The notes under the pieces are model-generated. The model was not told where the DNA came from and made no database searches. It saw only the letters and a list, made by a program, of their open reading frames with translations. A stretch of 64,000 bases of DNA from positions 1 through 64,000 of the forward strand of contig NZ_JAODNI010000092.1 of NCBI RefSeq assembly GCF_025465255.1. The letters run 5' to 3'. Shown piece after piece: positions 25,616-36,154 of the stretch. Every line of letters begins with the position of its first letter. Position 1 is the first letter of the stretch. The translations under genes and the position numbers were made by a program. The stretch comes from Pseudonocardia sp. GTDB taxonomy: Bacteria > Actinomycetota > Actinomycetes > Mycobacteriales > Pseudonocardiaceae.

Positions 25616-26548
25616 ATGGGAAAGTTCATCCTGCGCCGAGCCGCCCAGGCGATCCTGGTCATCCTCGTCGCCACCCTGCTGATCTTCCTGGCCACCTTCG
25701 CCCTGGGAGATCCCTTCGCCTCCACCGGCGAGAAGGCCGTGCCGCCGGCGATCGCGGCCGCCAACCGCGCCAAGTACGGCATGGACCACTCGCTGCCGGT
25801 CCAGTACCTCACCTACCTGGGCAACATGGTCCGGGGAGACTTCGGCATCGACTTCAACCAGAACCGGCCCGTCTCGGAGCTGCTCGCCGCGACGATCCCG
25901 AACACGGTCAAGCTGGCCGTCGCCGCGATCCTGCTCGACGTGCTGATCGGGGTCGTCGCGGGCGTCATCGCCGCCGTCAAGCGCTACTCGTTCTGGGACG
26001 TCCTGGTCACCGTCACCTCGACGCTCGCGATCGGCATCCCGCCGTTCGTGATCGGCATCCTGCTGGTGGCCAACGTGTCCGGCTGGGGCCCGTTCCCGCC
26101 GGTCCCGCGAAGTTTCACGGTCCAGGTCAACTGGCTCAACGAGCTGATCCTGCCGGCGTTCACGCTGGCCGTCATCGACGCCGCGTTCATCGCCCGGCTG
26201 ATGCGCGGGTCGATGCTCGAGGTGCTGAGAGCGGACTTCATCCGCACGGCCCGGGCCAAGGGCCTGCCCGAGCGCACCGTCATCACCAAGCACGCGATGC
26301 GCAACTCGCTGATCCCCGTCGTCACCTACGTCGGCATCTCGCTGGGCGTGCTGTTCGGCGGCGCGATCATCACCGAGACGATCTTCCAGTACAACGGCGT
26401 GGGCTACCTGCTGTCGCGGTCCATCGTGCAGAACAACGCGCCGGTCATCATCGCGATCGTGGTCTTCAGCGTCGTCGTGTACGTGCTGCTGAGCCTGATC
26501 GTGGACATCCTCTACGCCTATCTCGATCCGCGGATCAGGCTCAGTTGA
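25616..26548 (+). CDS. Peptide ABC transporter permease (DppB/OppB type)
   Basis: 310 residues, about six membrane helices. The start MGKFILRRAAQAILVILVA and the EAA loop RTARAKGLPERTVITKHAMR are typical of DppB/OppB permeases. The first helix is followed by a ~65-residue external segment, as usual for this subunit. GGGAG lies 9 bases before the ATG; an in-frame GTG at 25592 has no such signal. It forms the membrane channel with the DppC-type subunit encoded downstream. Confidence 0.94.
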   Translation: MGKFILRRAAQAILVILVATLLIFLATFALGDPFASTGEKAVPPAIAAANRAKYGMDHSLPVQYLTYLGNMVRGDFGIDFNQNRPVSELLAATIPNTVKLAVAAILLDVLIGVVAGVIAAVKRYSFWDVLVTVTSTLAIGIPPFVIGILLVANVSGWGPFPPVPRSFTVQVNWLNELILPAFTLAVIDAAFIARLMRGSMLEVLRADFIRTARAKGLPERTVITKHAMRNSLIPVVTYVGISLGVLFGGAIITETIFQYNGVGYLLSRSIVQNNAPVIIAIVVFSVVVYVLLSLIVDILYAYLDPRIRLS

Positions 26549-26612
26549 TCTTCCTGTGCCGAAGAGTCCGTCCGCGACAACTCGAGAGAACCGAGCCGAG
26601 GCCAACCCTCCC

Positions 26613-27586
26613 ATGACCCTTCCCCCCTCGTCGTCCAGCGACCCGGCCGCCGGGGCGCTCGGACTGCCCACCGCCGAGATCGCCCCGCCCGAGCCCGACA
26701 CCCCGGTGACCCCGGGGACCGCCCCGCGGCGCAGGAACAGCCAGTTCACCGACATCTGGCGCCGCTTCCGGCGCAACAAGCTCGCGATGGTCGGGCTGGT
26801 GATCATCGCCGTACTGGTCGTGCTGGCGATCATCGGTCCGTTCATCACCCCGTACGACCCGTTCGAGCAGAACCTGCTCAACACGCTGCAGCCCCCCGGC
26901 TCCAGCCACTGGTTCGGCACCGACGTGCTCGGCCGGGACCTCTACTCCGGCATCATCTACGGCGCCCGCGTCGCCATGATCGTCGGCGTGTGCACCGTGG
27001 CCTTCTCGCTGCTCATCGGGGTGTCCCTCGGTGCGCTGGCCGGCTTCAAGGGGGGTGCCTGGGACGCCGTGATCAGCCGGATCATGGACGTGTTCCTGGC
27101 CTTCCCGCAGCTGATCGGTGCGATCGTCGTCGTCCGGGCGATCGGCAACGGTGTCGCCACGGTGATCGTCGCGCTCGTCGTCCTCGGCTGGGTCACCACC
27201 GGCCGGCTCATGCGCGGGCAGATGCTCGCCCTGCGCGAGGCGGAGTACGTGGAGGCCGCCCGGTCGATCGGGGCGGACAACGGGCGGATCGTGCGCCGGC
27301 ACATCCTGCCGAACGCCATCGCCCCGGTGTTCGTCTACGCGTTCACCAGCATCGGCGTGGCGGTGGTCGCCATGGCGTCGCTGTCCTACCTCGGCATCGG
27401 CGTCCCGCCGGACATCCCCGAATGGGGCCGGCTCATCTCCCAGGCGGTGAACTTCCTGCAGGTCGAGGGCAAGGCGTTCCTGTGGATCGCTCCCGCCGCC
27501 GCGATCGCGATCACGACCCTCGGGTTCGCGTTCGTCGCCGACGGCCTGCGGGACGCCCTCGACCCGAAGCTGCGGGGTGGCAACTG

Positions 27587-27587
<1 letters not shown>
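26613..27587 (+). CDS. Peptide ABC transporter permease (DppC/OppC type)
   Basis: 324 residues. After a ~40-residue Pro-rich tail comes RRFRRNKLAMVGLVIIAVLV and HWFGTDVLGRDLYSGIIYGA, both signatures of DppC/OppC subunits; the EAA loop is EAARSIGADNGRIVRRHILP. ATG 26613 has only a weak GAGG about 11 bases upstream, so a GTG at 26556 remains possible. The stop overlaps the start of the ATPase gene by one base (TGATG). Confidence 0.93.
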
Positions 27588-29700
<2,113 letters not shown>

Positions 29701-29704
<4 letters not shown>

Positions 29705-29916
29705 CCGACGCCCCGGTCGGGGTCCTGCACCACGTCGAGCTGTGGGTGCCGGACCTCGACCGGGCCGTCGCCGAATGGGGCCGGCTGCTCGGCCGGACCC
29801 CGATGTTCGCAGAGCGCCGCCCCTGGGCGGGCGACCCCGAGCACTACGCGGGCTACCTGGAGAACTCCGACGGGTTCGAGGTCGAGCTCGTCGCGCGGTC
29901 CGCCGGGAACCCGTAG
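29701..29916 (+). CDS. VOC/glyoxalase-fold protein, internally truncated
   Basis: 71 residues. The start VLHHVELWVPDLDRAVAEWG and the end HYAGYLENSDGFEVELVAR match the two ends of a standard ~120-residue vicinal-oxygen-chelate domain. The middle (normally around 50 residues, including part of the metal site) is missing between RLLGRTP and MFAERRP. The frame is intact and the ATG overlaps the ATPase stop (ATGA), so it may be expressed, but a working metal site is doubtful. Its 3' end overlaps the convergent GNAT gene by 64 bases. It looks like a gene shortened by an in-frame deletion. Confidence 0.65.
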
Positions 29917-30347
29917 GACACCAGCACGAGACCGGGGGGCACCTCTCGCTCGCCGGTCGGGGCGAAGCCGAGCGAGGCGTACAGCGCGCGGGCCGGCGCG
30001 TTGTCCCGGCCCGTCGAGACGACCACCCGGCGGTCCCGGGCGTGCGCCAGGACCGCGGTGACGAGCCGGCGGCCCAGGCCCCGGCGGAACGCCCGTGGCG
30101 CGACGACGAGGCGTTCGAGGTCGACCTCCTCGGCCGTCTCGCTCAGCGCGGCGGCGGCGAGCAGGCCGTGGTCGTCCCCGAAGGCGAGCCAGGTCAGCCC
30201 GGCGGCGGCGAGCGTCTCCGCGCTGTCGTGCAGGGCCGGGATGGCGTCCGAGCCGATCAGCCCCGCCTCCACCCGGTAGGACACGCGCTGGAGCGCGAGG
30301 AGCTCGACTGCGCACGCGGCCGGGTCCAGGCGCTCGGGAGGCTGCAC
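29853..30347 (-). CDS. GNAT family N-acetyltransferase
   Basis: 164 residues from GTG. The GNAT core is clear: LERLVVAPRAFRRGLGRRLV is the acetyl-CoA pyrophosphate-binding Q/RxxGxG/A motif, followed by TGRDNAPARALYASLGFAPT (motif B). It acetylates an unknown amine. The start is uncertain: an ATG at 30377 would add ten residues but would overlap the mshB promoter. A 16-bp palindrome covers the chosen start. It is divergent from mshB, 41 bases apart, and its end overlaps the truncated VOC gene. Confidence 0.75.
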   Translation of the reverse strand: MQPPERLDPAACAVELLALQRVSYRVEAGLIGSDAIPALHDSAETLAAAGLTWLAFGDDHGLLAAAALSETAEEVDLERLVVAPRAFRRGLGRRLVTAVLAHARDRRVVVSTGRDNAPARALYASLGFAPTGEREVPPGLVLVSYGFPADRATSSTSNPSEFSR

Positions 30348-30356
30348 GCGTGCAGC
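30341..30356. promoter_or_regulatory. Perfect 16-bp palindrome GCTGCACGCGTGCAGC
   Basis: It lies between the divergent GNAT and mshB genes, overlaps the GNAT start codon and ends 20 bases before the mshB -10-like TAGAGT. A dimeric regulator could use it to control both genes; no candidate regulator is nearby. Confidence 0.4.
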
Positions 30357-30388
30357 ATCACACAGGCCCCGCCGCATAGAGTGCGCTC

Positions 30389-31282
30389 GTGACGCTCCCA
30401 CGCACAGCTGGGCGTCGGCTGCTGCTGGTGCACGCACATCCCGACGACGAGACGCTGACCACCGGCGGTGCCATCGCCCGCTACACCGCGGACCCGGACA
30501 CCTCCGTGACCGTGGTGACGTGCACCCTCGGCGAGGAGGGCGAGGTCATCCCGCCCGAGCTCCGCGAGCTGGCCCCGGACCGGGCGGACCAGCTCGGCGG
30601 GTACCGGATCCACGAGCTCGCGGGCGCACTGGCCGCCCTCGGCGGGCCGGACCACCGCTACCTCGGCGGCGCCGCGCACTGGCGGGACAGCGGCATGGTG
30701 CTGGCCGGGCACGGCGGCGTGTGGGCGGCGACCCCGGCCGAGCTGCACCCGCGCGCGCTGGCCGCGCCCGAGGCGTTCGACGAGCAGCTGGCCCGGCTCC
30801 TGGAGATCGTCGACGAGGTGCACCCGCAGGTCGTCGTCTCCTACGCGCACGACGGCGGCTACGGCCACCCGGACCACGTCCGCGCACACCTGCTGGTCGC
30901 CGCGGCGGTGCAGGCCCGCCCCGACGTCGTCGCGCGGCTGTTCCACGCCGTCGTCGGCCGGACCACCCTGGACAAGGGGCTCGCCGAGATCGTCGGGCTG
31001 CCGGGCCTGCCGTTCCGGGCGCCGGGCGACGACGAGCTTCCCGGCGTCCCGGACGCGGACGTCACGACCCGGTTGGACGTCACGGCGCACCGGGCCGCCC
31101 GGATCGAGGCGATGCAGGCGCACGCCACGCAGATCTCGGTGTGGGACAGCGGGCGCGGCCCGGTGGCCCTGGCGATGAGCAACGAGGTCGCGCAGCCGCT
31201 CCTCGACGTCGAGGAGTACGTGCTGGCGCGCGGCGCGGGCCCGGCCCCGGCGGACGACCTGTTCTCCGGGCTCGACCTGTGA
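30389..31282 (+). CDS. mshB: N-acetyl-GlcNAc-inositol deacetylase (mycothiol biosynthesis)
   Basis: 297 residues. LLLVHAHPDDETLTTGGAIA carries the AHPDDE zinc motif of the PIG-L/LmbE family and the distal HPDHVRAH supplies the third ligand. The length, TLGEEGEVIPPELRELAPDR and the actinobacterial setting point to MshB, which deacetylates GlcNAc-Ins to GlcN-Ins for mycothiol. TAGAGT at 30377-30382 is 6 bases before the GTG (leaderless pattern). The stop overlaps the next start (GTGA). In M. tuberculosis the orthologue is Rv1170, again with a small membrane protein next. Confidence 0.94.
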   Translation: MTLPRTAGRRLLLVHAHPDDETLTTGGAIARYTADPDTSVTVVTCTLGEEGEVIPPELRELAPDRADQLGGYRIHELAGALAALGGPDHRYLGGAAHWRDSGMVLAGHGGVWAATPAELHPRALAAPEAFDEQLARLLEIVDEVHPQVVVSYAHDGGYGHPDHVRAHLLVAAAVQARPDVVARLFHAVVGRTTLDKGLAEIVGLPGLPFRAPGDDELPGVPDADVTTRLDVTAHRAARIEAMQAHATQISVWDSGRGPVALAMSNEVAQPLLDVEEYVLARGAGPAPADDLFSGLDL

Positions 31283-31674
31283 AGGCCCTGACGCTCGTCG
31301 CGGTGCTGGCGGCCTCCGCCGCGCTGGCCGTCGCCGAGCTGCTCTACCAGCCCACATACGTCGGCACGGTGCCCGCTCCGCTCGGCACGCTGCTGATCCT
31401 CGGCACCATGCCGGCGATGATCCGCGGGGCCGCGACGGTCGCCGCGACCCCGCTCGTGGCGGGGTCGCCGCTGATGATCTGGCTGGTGGTCGTCGGCGTG
31501 CTGGGGCTCGCCGGGCCGGGCGGGGACGTGATGCTGCCGGAGACCTGGCAGTCCCTGCTGCTGCTCGTCGCGGCCCTGCTCGCGGGTCTGCTGACGTTGC
31601 GGCGGGTACTGGACGAGTCGTACGACCACCCGGGTACGGGCACGAGCGAGGAGAGCACGAGTGTCCGGACATGA
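31279..31674 (+). CDS. Small membrane protein, mshB-linked (Rv1171-like)
   Basis: 131 residues with about four hydrophobic segments: ALTLVAVLAASAALAVAELL, PLGTLLILGTMPAMIRGAAT, SPLMIWLVVVGVLGLAG and SLLLLVAALLAGLLTLRRVL. The polar C-terminus is acidic and Ser/Thr-rich. I do not recognise a biochemical function. Its GTG overlaps the mshB stop by 4 bases and its end overlaps the next gene by 14, so the three are translated as a unit; the position after mshB matches that of Rv1171 in mycobacteria. Confidence 0.8.
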   Translation: MKALTLVAVLAASAALAVAELLYQPTYVGTVPAPLGTLLILGTMPAMIRGAATVAATPLVAGSPLMIWLVVVGVLGLAGPGGDVMLPETWQSLLLLVAALLAGLLTLRRVLDESYDHPGTGTSEESTSVRT

Positions 31675-32440
31675 GAACGGCGCCATCCCCGACTCCGTGA
31701 TCGTCGGGGTGCTCCGGCCGTTCGTGCGGGCCACCCGGCCGGTGCTCGCCGGCCTGCGCGAGTCCGATCCGTTCGGCCTGCGCGGGCGGGGGCGCCCGGG
31801 CCCGGGCGCGGAGGACGAGCGCCCGCTCAAGAACAGGATCCTGGACACGCTGGCGTCCGTCGAGGTGCCGGGCACCGCCGCGTGGGCGGCGATGGACGTG
31901 CGGGGCCGCTCGCACTGGTGGGTCTACCGGGTCGGCCGGTTCACGACGCTGATCGCGGCGATCCCCGGCCTCGGCGGCGCGCTGGCCAGGACGTTGCCGG
32001 TGTCCGCCGCCGTCGGCGCCGCGGGACAGGGCCTGCTGCTCGTCGCGATCGCCGGCGAGCACGGAATCCACTCCCGCGCCGGCGAGGACCGGATCGTCGA
32101 GTTGCTCGCGTCGGTGCTGTTCGGCCGCGAGCTGACGCTGACCGGCACCCTGGACGCCGCCGAGGACGCCGTGGTCGACCGCAGGGCGGACGAGCTCACC
32201 GGGGACCTCGGCGAGAAGGACGCCTCCCCGGCGGTGGCCAGGATCGGCTCCGCGGTCTGGCGGCTCGGCCGGGCGCTGTACTCCGTCGAGGACGAGCTGG
32301 ACAAGCGCCCGCACGGCCGCTTCTACCACGAGGCGATCGGCATGCTGCCCGTCGTCGGGGTGGCGGGGAAGTACTTCGGGGAGTGGTCCGGCCTCAAGCG
32401 TGCGGCGAAGGCCGCGGAGAAGCGGCTGGCGCGGGTGTGA
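31661..32440 (+). CDS. Conserved hypothetical protein with hydrophobic core
   Basis: 259 residues. A polar N-terminus is followed by a hydrophobic stretch (FTTLIAAIPGLGGALARTLP, then VGAAGQGLLLVAIAGEHG, about 90-140), an acidic middle and a conserved-looking end (RPHGRFYHEAIGMLPVVGVA, then GKYFGEWSGLKRAAK). I know no function for it; the pattern suggests a peripheral or integral membrane protein of actinobacteria. GAGGAG precedes the GTG by 7 bases. It is the last gene of the mshB group and overlaps the convergent GNAT gene by 47 bases. Confidence 0.7.
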   Translation: MSGHENGAIPDSVIVGVLRPFVRATRPVLAGLRESDPFGLRGRGRPGPGAEDERPLKNRILDTLASVEVPGTAAWAAMDVRGRSHWWVYRVGRFTTLIAAIPGLGGALARTLPVSAAVGAAGQGLLLVAIAGEHGIHSRAGEDRIVELLASVLFGRELTLTGTLDAAEDAVVDRRADELTGDLGEKDASPAVARIGSAVWRLGRALYSVEDELDKRPHGRFYHEAIGMLPVVGVAGKYFGEWSGLKRAAKAAEKRLARV

Positions 32441-33398
32441 GGTAGTGGTAGCGGTGGTGCTCGGTGCAGCCCAGCCGCTCGTAGAACGTCCGGGTGCCGG
32501 TGTTGTGCAGCGCCACCTGCAAAACGGCCCACTTCGCGCCGCGCGCCAGCGCCCAGCGGGCGGCGGCCGCGGTGAGTGCGGTCCCGACCCCGGTGCGCCT
32601 GGCGGCGGGGGACGTCGACAGCCGGGACAGGTGCAGGTGGTCCTCGACGAGCGCGCCGCGCACGGCTCCGAGCGGCTCCGGTCCGGCGAGGCCGAAGACG
32701 GTCGGCGGCCCGCCCGGGCCCGGATCGAGGACGTGTCGCTGCGCCGGCGTCGGCTCGGCGCCCTCGGAGAACTCCCACCAGGTCGACGACGCGCGGTCGG
32801 TCAGGGAGACGGGCACCCGGCCGTCGGCGCCCGTCAGCAGAGTGAGATCCGCCACCAGGACCGCGACCTCGGCGCCCGCGTCGTGCCCGCGGTCGAGGAC
32901 CCAACCGGCGCGCTGGACGGCCGTCGACCACGGCGAGCCGATCGGCGTCTGCACCCGCGGCGGGACGCCCTCGTGCGCAGCCGCGAACTCCTGGACGGCG
33001 GCGAGCGCGTCGGTGACCGGCATGCCGGGATCCCCGACCGCCAGGCACGAGTTCGCACGCCCGGTGAAACCGTCCGCCGCCCGCAGCCGCCAGGCGCCCA
33101 AGGGGCGGTCGACCAGCGCCGGCCAGGCGTCCGCACACAACGACTCCAGCCGCGTCACCGCACTCCAGGAGGCCCGGCGCGGGGGTGCCGGGGGTACCGC
33201 GCGAACCGCGACGACGGCCTCCCGCGGGACTCGCACCGCACCCTTCCGGGTCTCGACGACGACCGTGCCCCCGCCACCGTCGGACAGGGTGCCGACGGCG
33301 TCGGTGAAAAGGGGCCTGCCGTCCCGTTCCCCGATCCGGTGCCGGAGCGCGACACGCGCGCCGAGCACCGCGTCGAGGTCGATCCCGTCGCGTGTCAC
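32394..33398 (-). CDS. GNAT acetyltransferase with N-terminal barrel-like domain
   Basis: 334 residues. Residues 1-70 (GARVALRHRIGERDGRPLFT and GGGGTVVVETRKGAVRVP) look like a small beta domain. The C-terminal ~130 residues are a GNAT fold: LSRLSTSPAARRTGVGTALT is the acetyl-CoA-binding motif and LQVALHNTGTRTFYERLGC motif B. This layout resembles the actinobacterial proteins that include the unusual N-acetylglutamate synthase cg3035 of Corynebacterium glutamicum; that assignment here is tentative. It is divergent from fdxA, 115 bases apart. Confidence 0.75.
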   Translation of the reverse strand: MTRDGIDLDAVLGARVALRHRIGERDGRPLFTDAVGTLSDGGGGTVVVETRKGAVRVPREAVVAVRAVPPAPPRRASWSAVTRLESLCADAWPALVDRPLGAWRLRAADGFTGRANSCLAVGDPGMPVTDALAAVQEFAAAHEGVPPRVQTPIGSPWSTAVQRAGWVLDRGHDAGAEVAVLVADLTLLTGADGRVPVSLTDRASSTWWEFSEGAEPTPAQRHVLDPGPGGPPTVFGLAGPEPLGAVRGALVEDHLHLSRLSTSPAARRTGVGTALTAAAARWALARGAKWAVLQVALHNTGTRTFYERLGCTEHHRYHYLTPAPAASPRPSPHA

Positions 33399-33435
33399 TG
33401 AGGCTTACCTTCCCATGCCGGGGCCACGAGCCGCG

Positions 33436-33473
33436 GGTTAACCTGCCACAGCGTGGAGCGCGCTCGAGCGCGC
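33436..33473. promoter_or_regulatory. Two palindromes upstream of the ferredoxin gene
   Basis: GGTTAACC (33436-33443) and GCGCGCTCGAGCGCGC (33458-33473) are perfect palindromes in the 115-base gap between the divergent GNAT and ferredoxin genes. They could be operators. No regulator gene is adjacent. Confidence 0.4.
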
Positions 33474-33513
33474 ACCACACAGTGTTTCCACAGCCGTAGT
33501 TGGAGGACGACCC

Positions 33514-33840
33514 GTGACGTACGTGATCGCAGAGCCTTGCGTCGATCTCAAGGACAAGGCGTGCATCGAGGAATGTCCGGTCGACTGCATCTACGAGGGT
33601 GGCCGGATGCTCTACATCCACCCCGACGAGTGCGTGGACTGCGGTGCCTGTGAGCCGGTCTGCCCCGTCGAGGCCATCTACTACGAGGACGACGTGCCGG
33701 ACCAGTGGGGCGCGTACACCAAGGCGAACGCGGACTTCTTCGAGGAGCTGGGCTCCCCGGGCGGCGCGTCGAAGGTCGGCCTGGTGGAGAAGGACGTGGA
33801 GCCGGTCCTGAGCCTGGCACCGCAGTCGCACGACGAGTGA
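33514..33840 (+). CDS. fdxA: 7Fe ferredoxin ([3Fe-4S] and [4Fe-4S])
   Basis: 108 residues. Cys9, Cys17 and Cys50 fit the [3Fe-4S] site; Cys21, Cys40, Cys43 and Cys46 fit the [4Fe-4S] site; Cys25 corresponds to the free Cys of Azotobacter ferredoxin I. Both CP motifs (ECPVDC and VCPVEA) are present. The long C-terminal tail is normal for the mycobacterial FdxC/FdxA type. It transfers electrons at low potential. GGAGG is 7 bases before the GTG. The stop overlaps the dapC start (GTGA), the same order as Rv1177-Rv1178. Confidence 0.96.
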   Translation: MTYVIAEPCVDLKDKACIEECPVDCIYEGGRMLYIHPDECVDCGACEPVCPVEAIYYEDDVPDQWGAYTKANADFFEELGSPGGASKVGLVEKDVEPVLSLAPQSHDE

Positions 33841-34946
33841 GTCCCGTCGCGCTCCCGGACTTCCCCTGGGACTCGCTGACCGGAGCCCGCGAGCTCGCCG
33901 CACGGCATACGGGGGGCCTGGTCGACCTGTCGGTCGGCACTCCGGTCGACCCTGTGCCCGCCGTGATCCGCGACGCGCTCGCCGGGCCGGCCGCCGAGAT
34001 CCCCGGCTACCCGACGACGCACGGCACGCCCGCCCTGCGCGAGGCCGTCGCCGCGTCGCTGGGCCGGCGCTTCGGCGTCACGGGGCTCGACCCGGCCGCG
34101 GTGCTGCCCACGATCGGCTCCAAGGAGCTGGTCGCGTGGCTGCCGACGCTGCTGGGCCTCGGCGCGGGGGACGTCGTCGGCGTCCCGGCGGTCGCCTACC
34201 CCACCTACGAGGTCGGGGCGCTGCTGGCGGGGGCCACCCCGGTCCGGCTCGCGGACGGCGAGGCCCCGCCCGCGGGGACCCGGCTGGTCTGGCTGAACTC
34301 GCCGTCGAACCCGACGGGCCGGGTGCTCGACGCCCGCGCGATGCGCGCCTCGGTCGAGGCGGCTCGCGCCGTCGGGGCCACCGTCGCGTCGGACGAGTGC
34401 TACCTCGGCCTGGCCGCTCCCGCGCTGGGGGCGGTGTCCGTGCTGCACCCGGACGTCTGCGACGGCCGGCACGAGGGACTGCTCGCCGTGCACTCGATGT
34501 CCAAGACCTCGAACCTCGCCGGCTACCGCGCCGCGTTCCTCGCCGGGGACCCGGCGCTGGTCGGCGCGCTGCTCGAGATTCGCAAGCACGCCGGGATGAT
34601 CGTCCCGCACCCGGTGCAGGCCGCCCTGGCTGCGGCCGCGTCGGACGACGCGCACGTGCGGGCCCAGGTCGCGCTCTACGACGGCCGGCGGGCCCGGCTG
34701 CGCGCCGCCGCCGAGGCGTTCGGGCTGCGCGTGGACCACTCCGAGGCCGGGCTCTACCTCTGGGCCACCGCGGGCCGGCCGTGCCGGGAGACCGTGCAGG
34801 CGCTGGCGGAGAGGGGGATCCTCGTCGCCCCGGGTGAGTTCTACGGGGACGCCGGCGCGGAGCACGTCCGGATCGCGCTGACGGCGTCGGACGAACGGAT
34901 CGACGCGGCGGTGGCCCGGCTGACCTCGGATCGACCGGGCAGATGA
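33837..34946 (+). CDS. dapC: Succinyldiaminopimelate aminotransferase DapC
   Basis: 369 residues, fold type I PLP aminotransferase. [10 protein letters not shown] binds PLP, SDECYLG carries the Asp that contacts the pyridine N, and Lys223 in [15 protein letters not shown] forms the Schiff base. It makes N-succinyl-LL-diaminopimelate from the 2-amino-6-oxo precursor in lysine and peptidoglycan synthesis. The substrate call rests on orthology to Rv1178 and on dapD and dapE lying 2-4 kb downstream. It is translationally coupled on both sides: GTGA with the ferredoxin gene and ATGA with the MFS gene. Confidence 0.92.
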   Translation: MSPVALPDFPWDSLTGARELAARHTGGLVDLSVGTPVDPVPAVIRDALAGPAAEIPGYPTTHGTPALREAVAASLGRRFGVTGLDPAAVLPTIGSKELVAWLPTLLGLGAGDVVGVPAVAYPTYEVGALLAGATPVRLADGEAPPAGTRLVWLNSPSNPTGRVLDARAMRASVEAARAVGATVASDECYLGLAAPALGAVSVLHPDVCDGRHEGLLAVHSMSKTSNLAGYRAAFLAGDPALVGALLEIRKHAGMIVPHPVQAALAAAASDDAHVRAQVALYDGRRARLRAAAEAFGLRVDHSEAGLYLWATAGRPCRETVQALAERGILVAPGEFYGDAGAEHVRIALTASDERIDAAVARLTSDRPGR

Positions 34947-36148
34947 CCTCTCCCGTCCCCGCGACCACGCGGATCCGGCCGGTGGTCGTCCTGCTCGGGC
35001 TGCTCGCCCTCGCCGCGAACCTCCGCACCGCCCTGGCGGGCTATCCGCCCCTGCTGGAGACCGTCCGCGCCCAGCTCGGGGTCTCCTCGGGTGCCGCCGG
35101 CCTGGTGCAGGCCGGGGCGGTGCTGATGATGGCCGTCGGGTCGTTCGTCGGTTCCGGGATCGGCTCCCGGTTCGGCCGGGAGCGCGCGGCGGGCGGCGCC
35201 GTCGGGTTGGTGGCGCTCGGCAGCGTCCTCCGCGGGATCCCGGCGCTGGCCCCGCTGATCGCGGGCAGCCTCGTCGTCGGGCTCGGGATCGGCCTGGCCG
35301 GGGTGCTGCTCGCCGGGATCGTCAAGGAGCACCTGGCCGCCCGGGCGGGCGCCGTGACCGGCGGCTACGTGGTCGCGATGATGGTCGGCGCGACCGTCGC
35401 GTCGGCCGTCGCGGTGCCGCTGTCGGTCGGGCTGGGTGGCTGGTCGTTCTCGCTCGCCGTGTGGGCGGTACCGGCGGTCGTCGCCTGCGCGGTGTGGGCG
35501 CCGGTGGCGCTGCGCGTCGGCCGACCGGACCGGACCGGGCCACCTGTGCGGCTGCCGTGGCGGGACCCGTTCGCCCGGAAGGCCGCCTGCTACATGTCCG
35601 GGACGTCGTTGATGTTCTACGGCTGGCTGACCTGGCTCTCGCCGTACTACGAGAGCCACGGCTGGAGCCCGCAGCGCGCGGGCCTGCTGCTCGCGGTCTG
35701 GAGCGTCGCGCAGATCCCGGCCGCGCTGCTCGCCCCGGTGCTGGCCGAACGTCGCCGGCGCTGGCGGTTCTGGTCCTCGCTCACGCTGGCCTGCGGGCTG
35801 GCCGGGACGCTCGGCGCGCTGCTGCTGGCGGAGCCGGGCGTCGTCGGCCCGTGGCCGTGGGCGGTGCTGATGGGGATCGGTGTCGGTGCCGGCTTCCCGA
35901 TGGGCCTCGCGGTGATCGCGTGGAACACCCCCGACGGCGCGACGAGCGCCGCCACCAGCGGGTTCGCCATGGGCATCGGCTACCTGGCGGCCGGGCTGGG
36001 GCCCCTGCTGATGGGAGTGCTGATCGACCTGACCGGCGGGTACGTCGCCGCGATCGTGGTGCTGCTGGTCGCCGGGACGGTGCAGGGGCTGGCGATCTGG
36101 CGGATCGGGGACCACCGGCCCGATCCGGCTACCGCTTCGCTCGGCTAG
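34943..36148 (+). CDS. MFS transporter, CynX/NimT family
   Basis: 401 residues and about 12 membrane segments. The start PVVVLLGLLALAANLRTALA with the invariant NLR, and GSGIGSRFGRERAAGGAVGL in the 2-3 loop, are typical of the CynX/NimT (cyanate/2-nitroimidazole) branch. The substrate is unknown. Its ATG overlaps the dapC stop by 4 bases, so it is the last gene of the ferredoxin-dapC operon. The function in that setting is not obvious. Confidence 0.87.
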   Translation: MTSPVPATTRIRPVVVLLGLLALAANLRTALAGYPPLLETVRAQLGVSSGAAGLVQAGAVLMMAVGSFVGSGIGSRFGRERAAGGAVGLVALGSVLRGIPALAPLIAGSLVVGLGIGLAGVLLAGIVKEHLAARAGAVTGGYVVAMMVGATVASAVAVPLSVGLGGWSFSLAVWAVPAVVACAVWAPVALRVGRPDRTGPPVRLPWRDPFARKAACYMSGTSLMFYGWLTWLSPYYESHGWSPQRAGLLLAVWSVAQIPAALLAPVLAERRRRWRFWSSLTLACGLAGTLGALLLAEPGVVGPWPWAVLMGIGVGAGFPMGLAVIAWNTPDGATSAATSGFAMGIGYLAAGLGPLLMGVLIDLTGGYVAAIVVLLVAGTVQGLAIWRIGDHRPDPATASLG

Positions 36149-36154
36149 CTCCCC

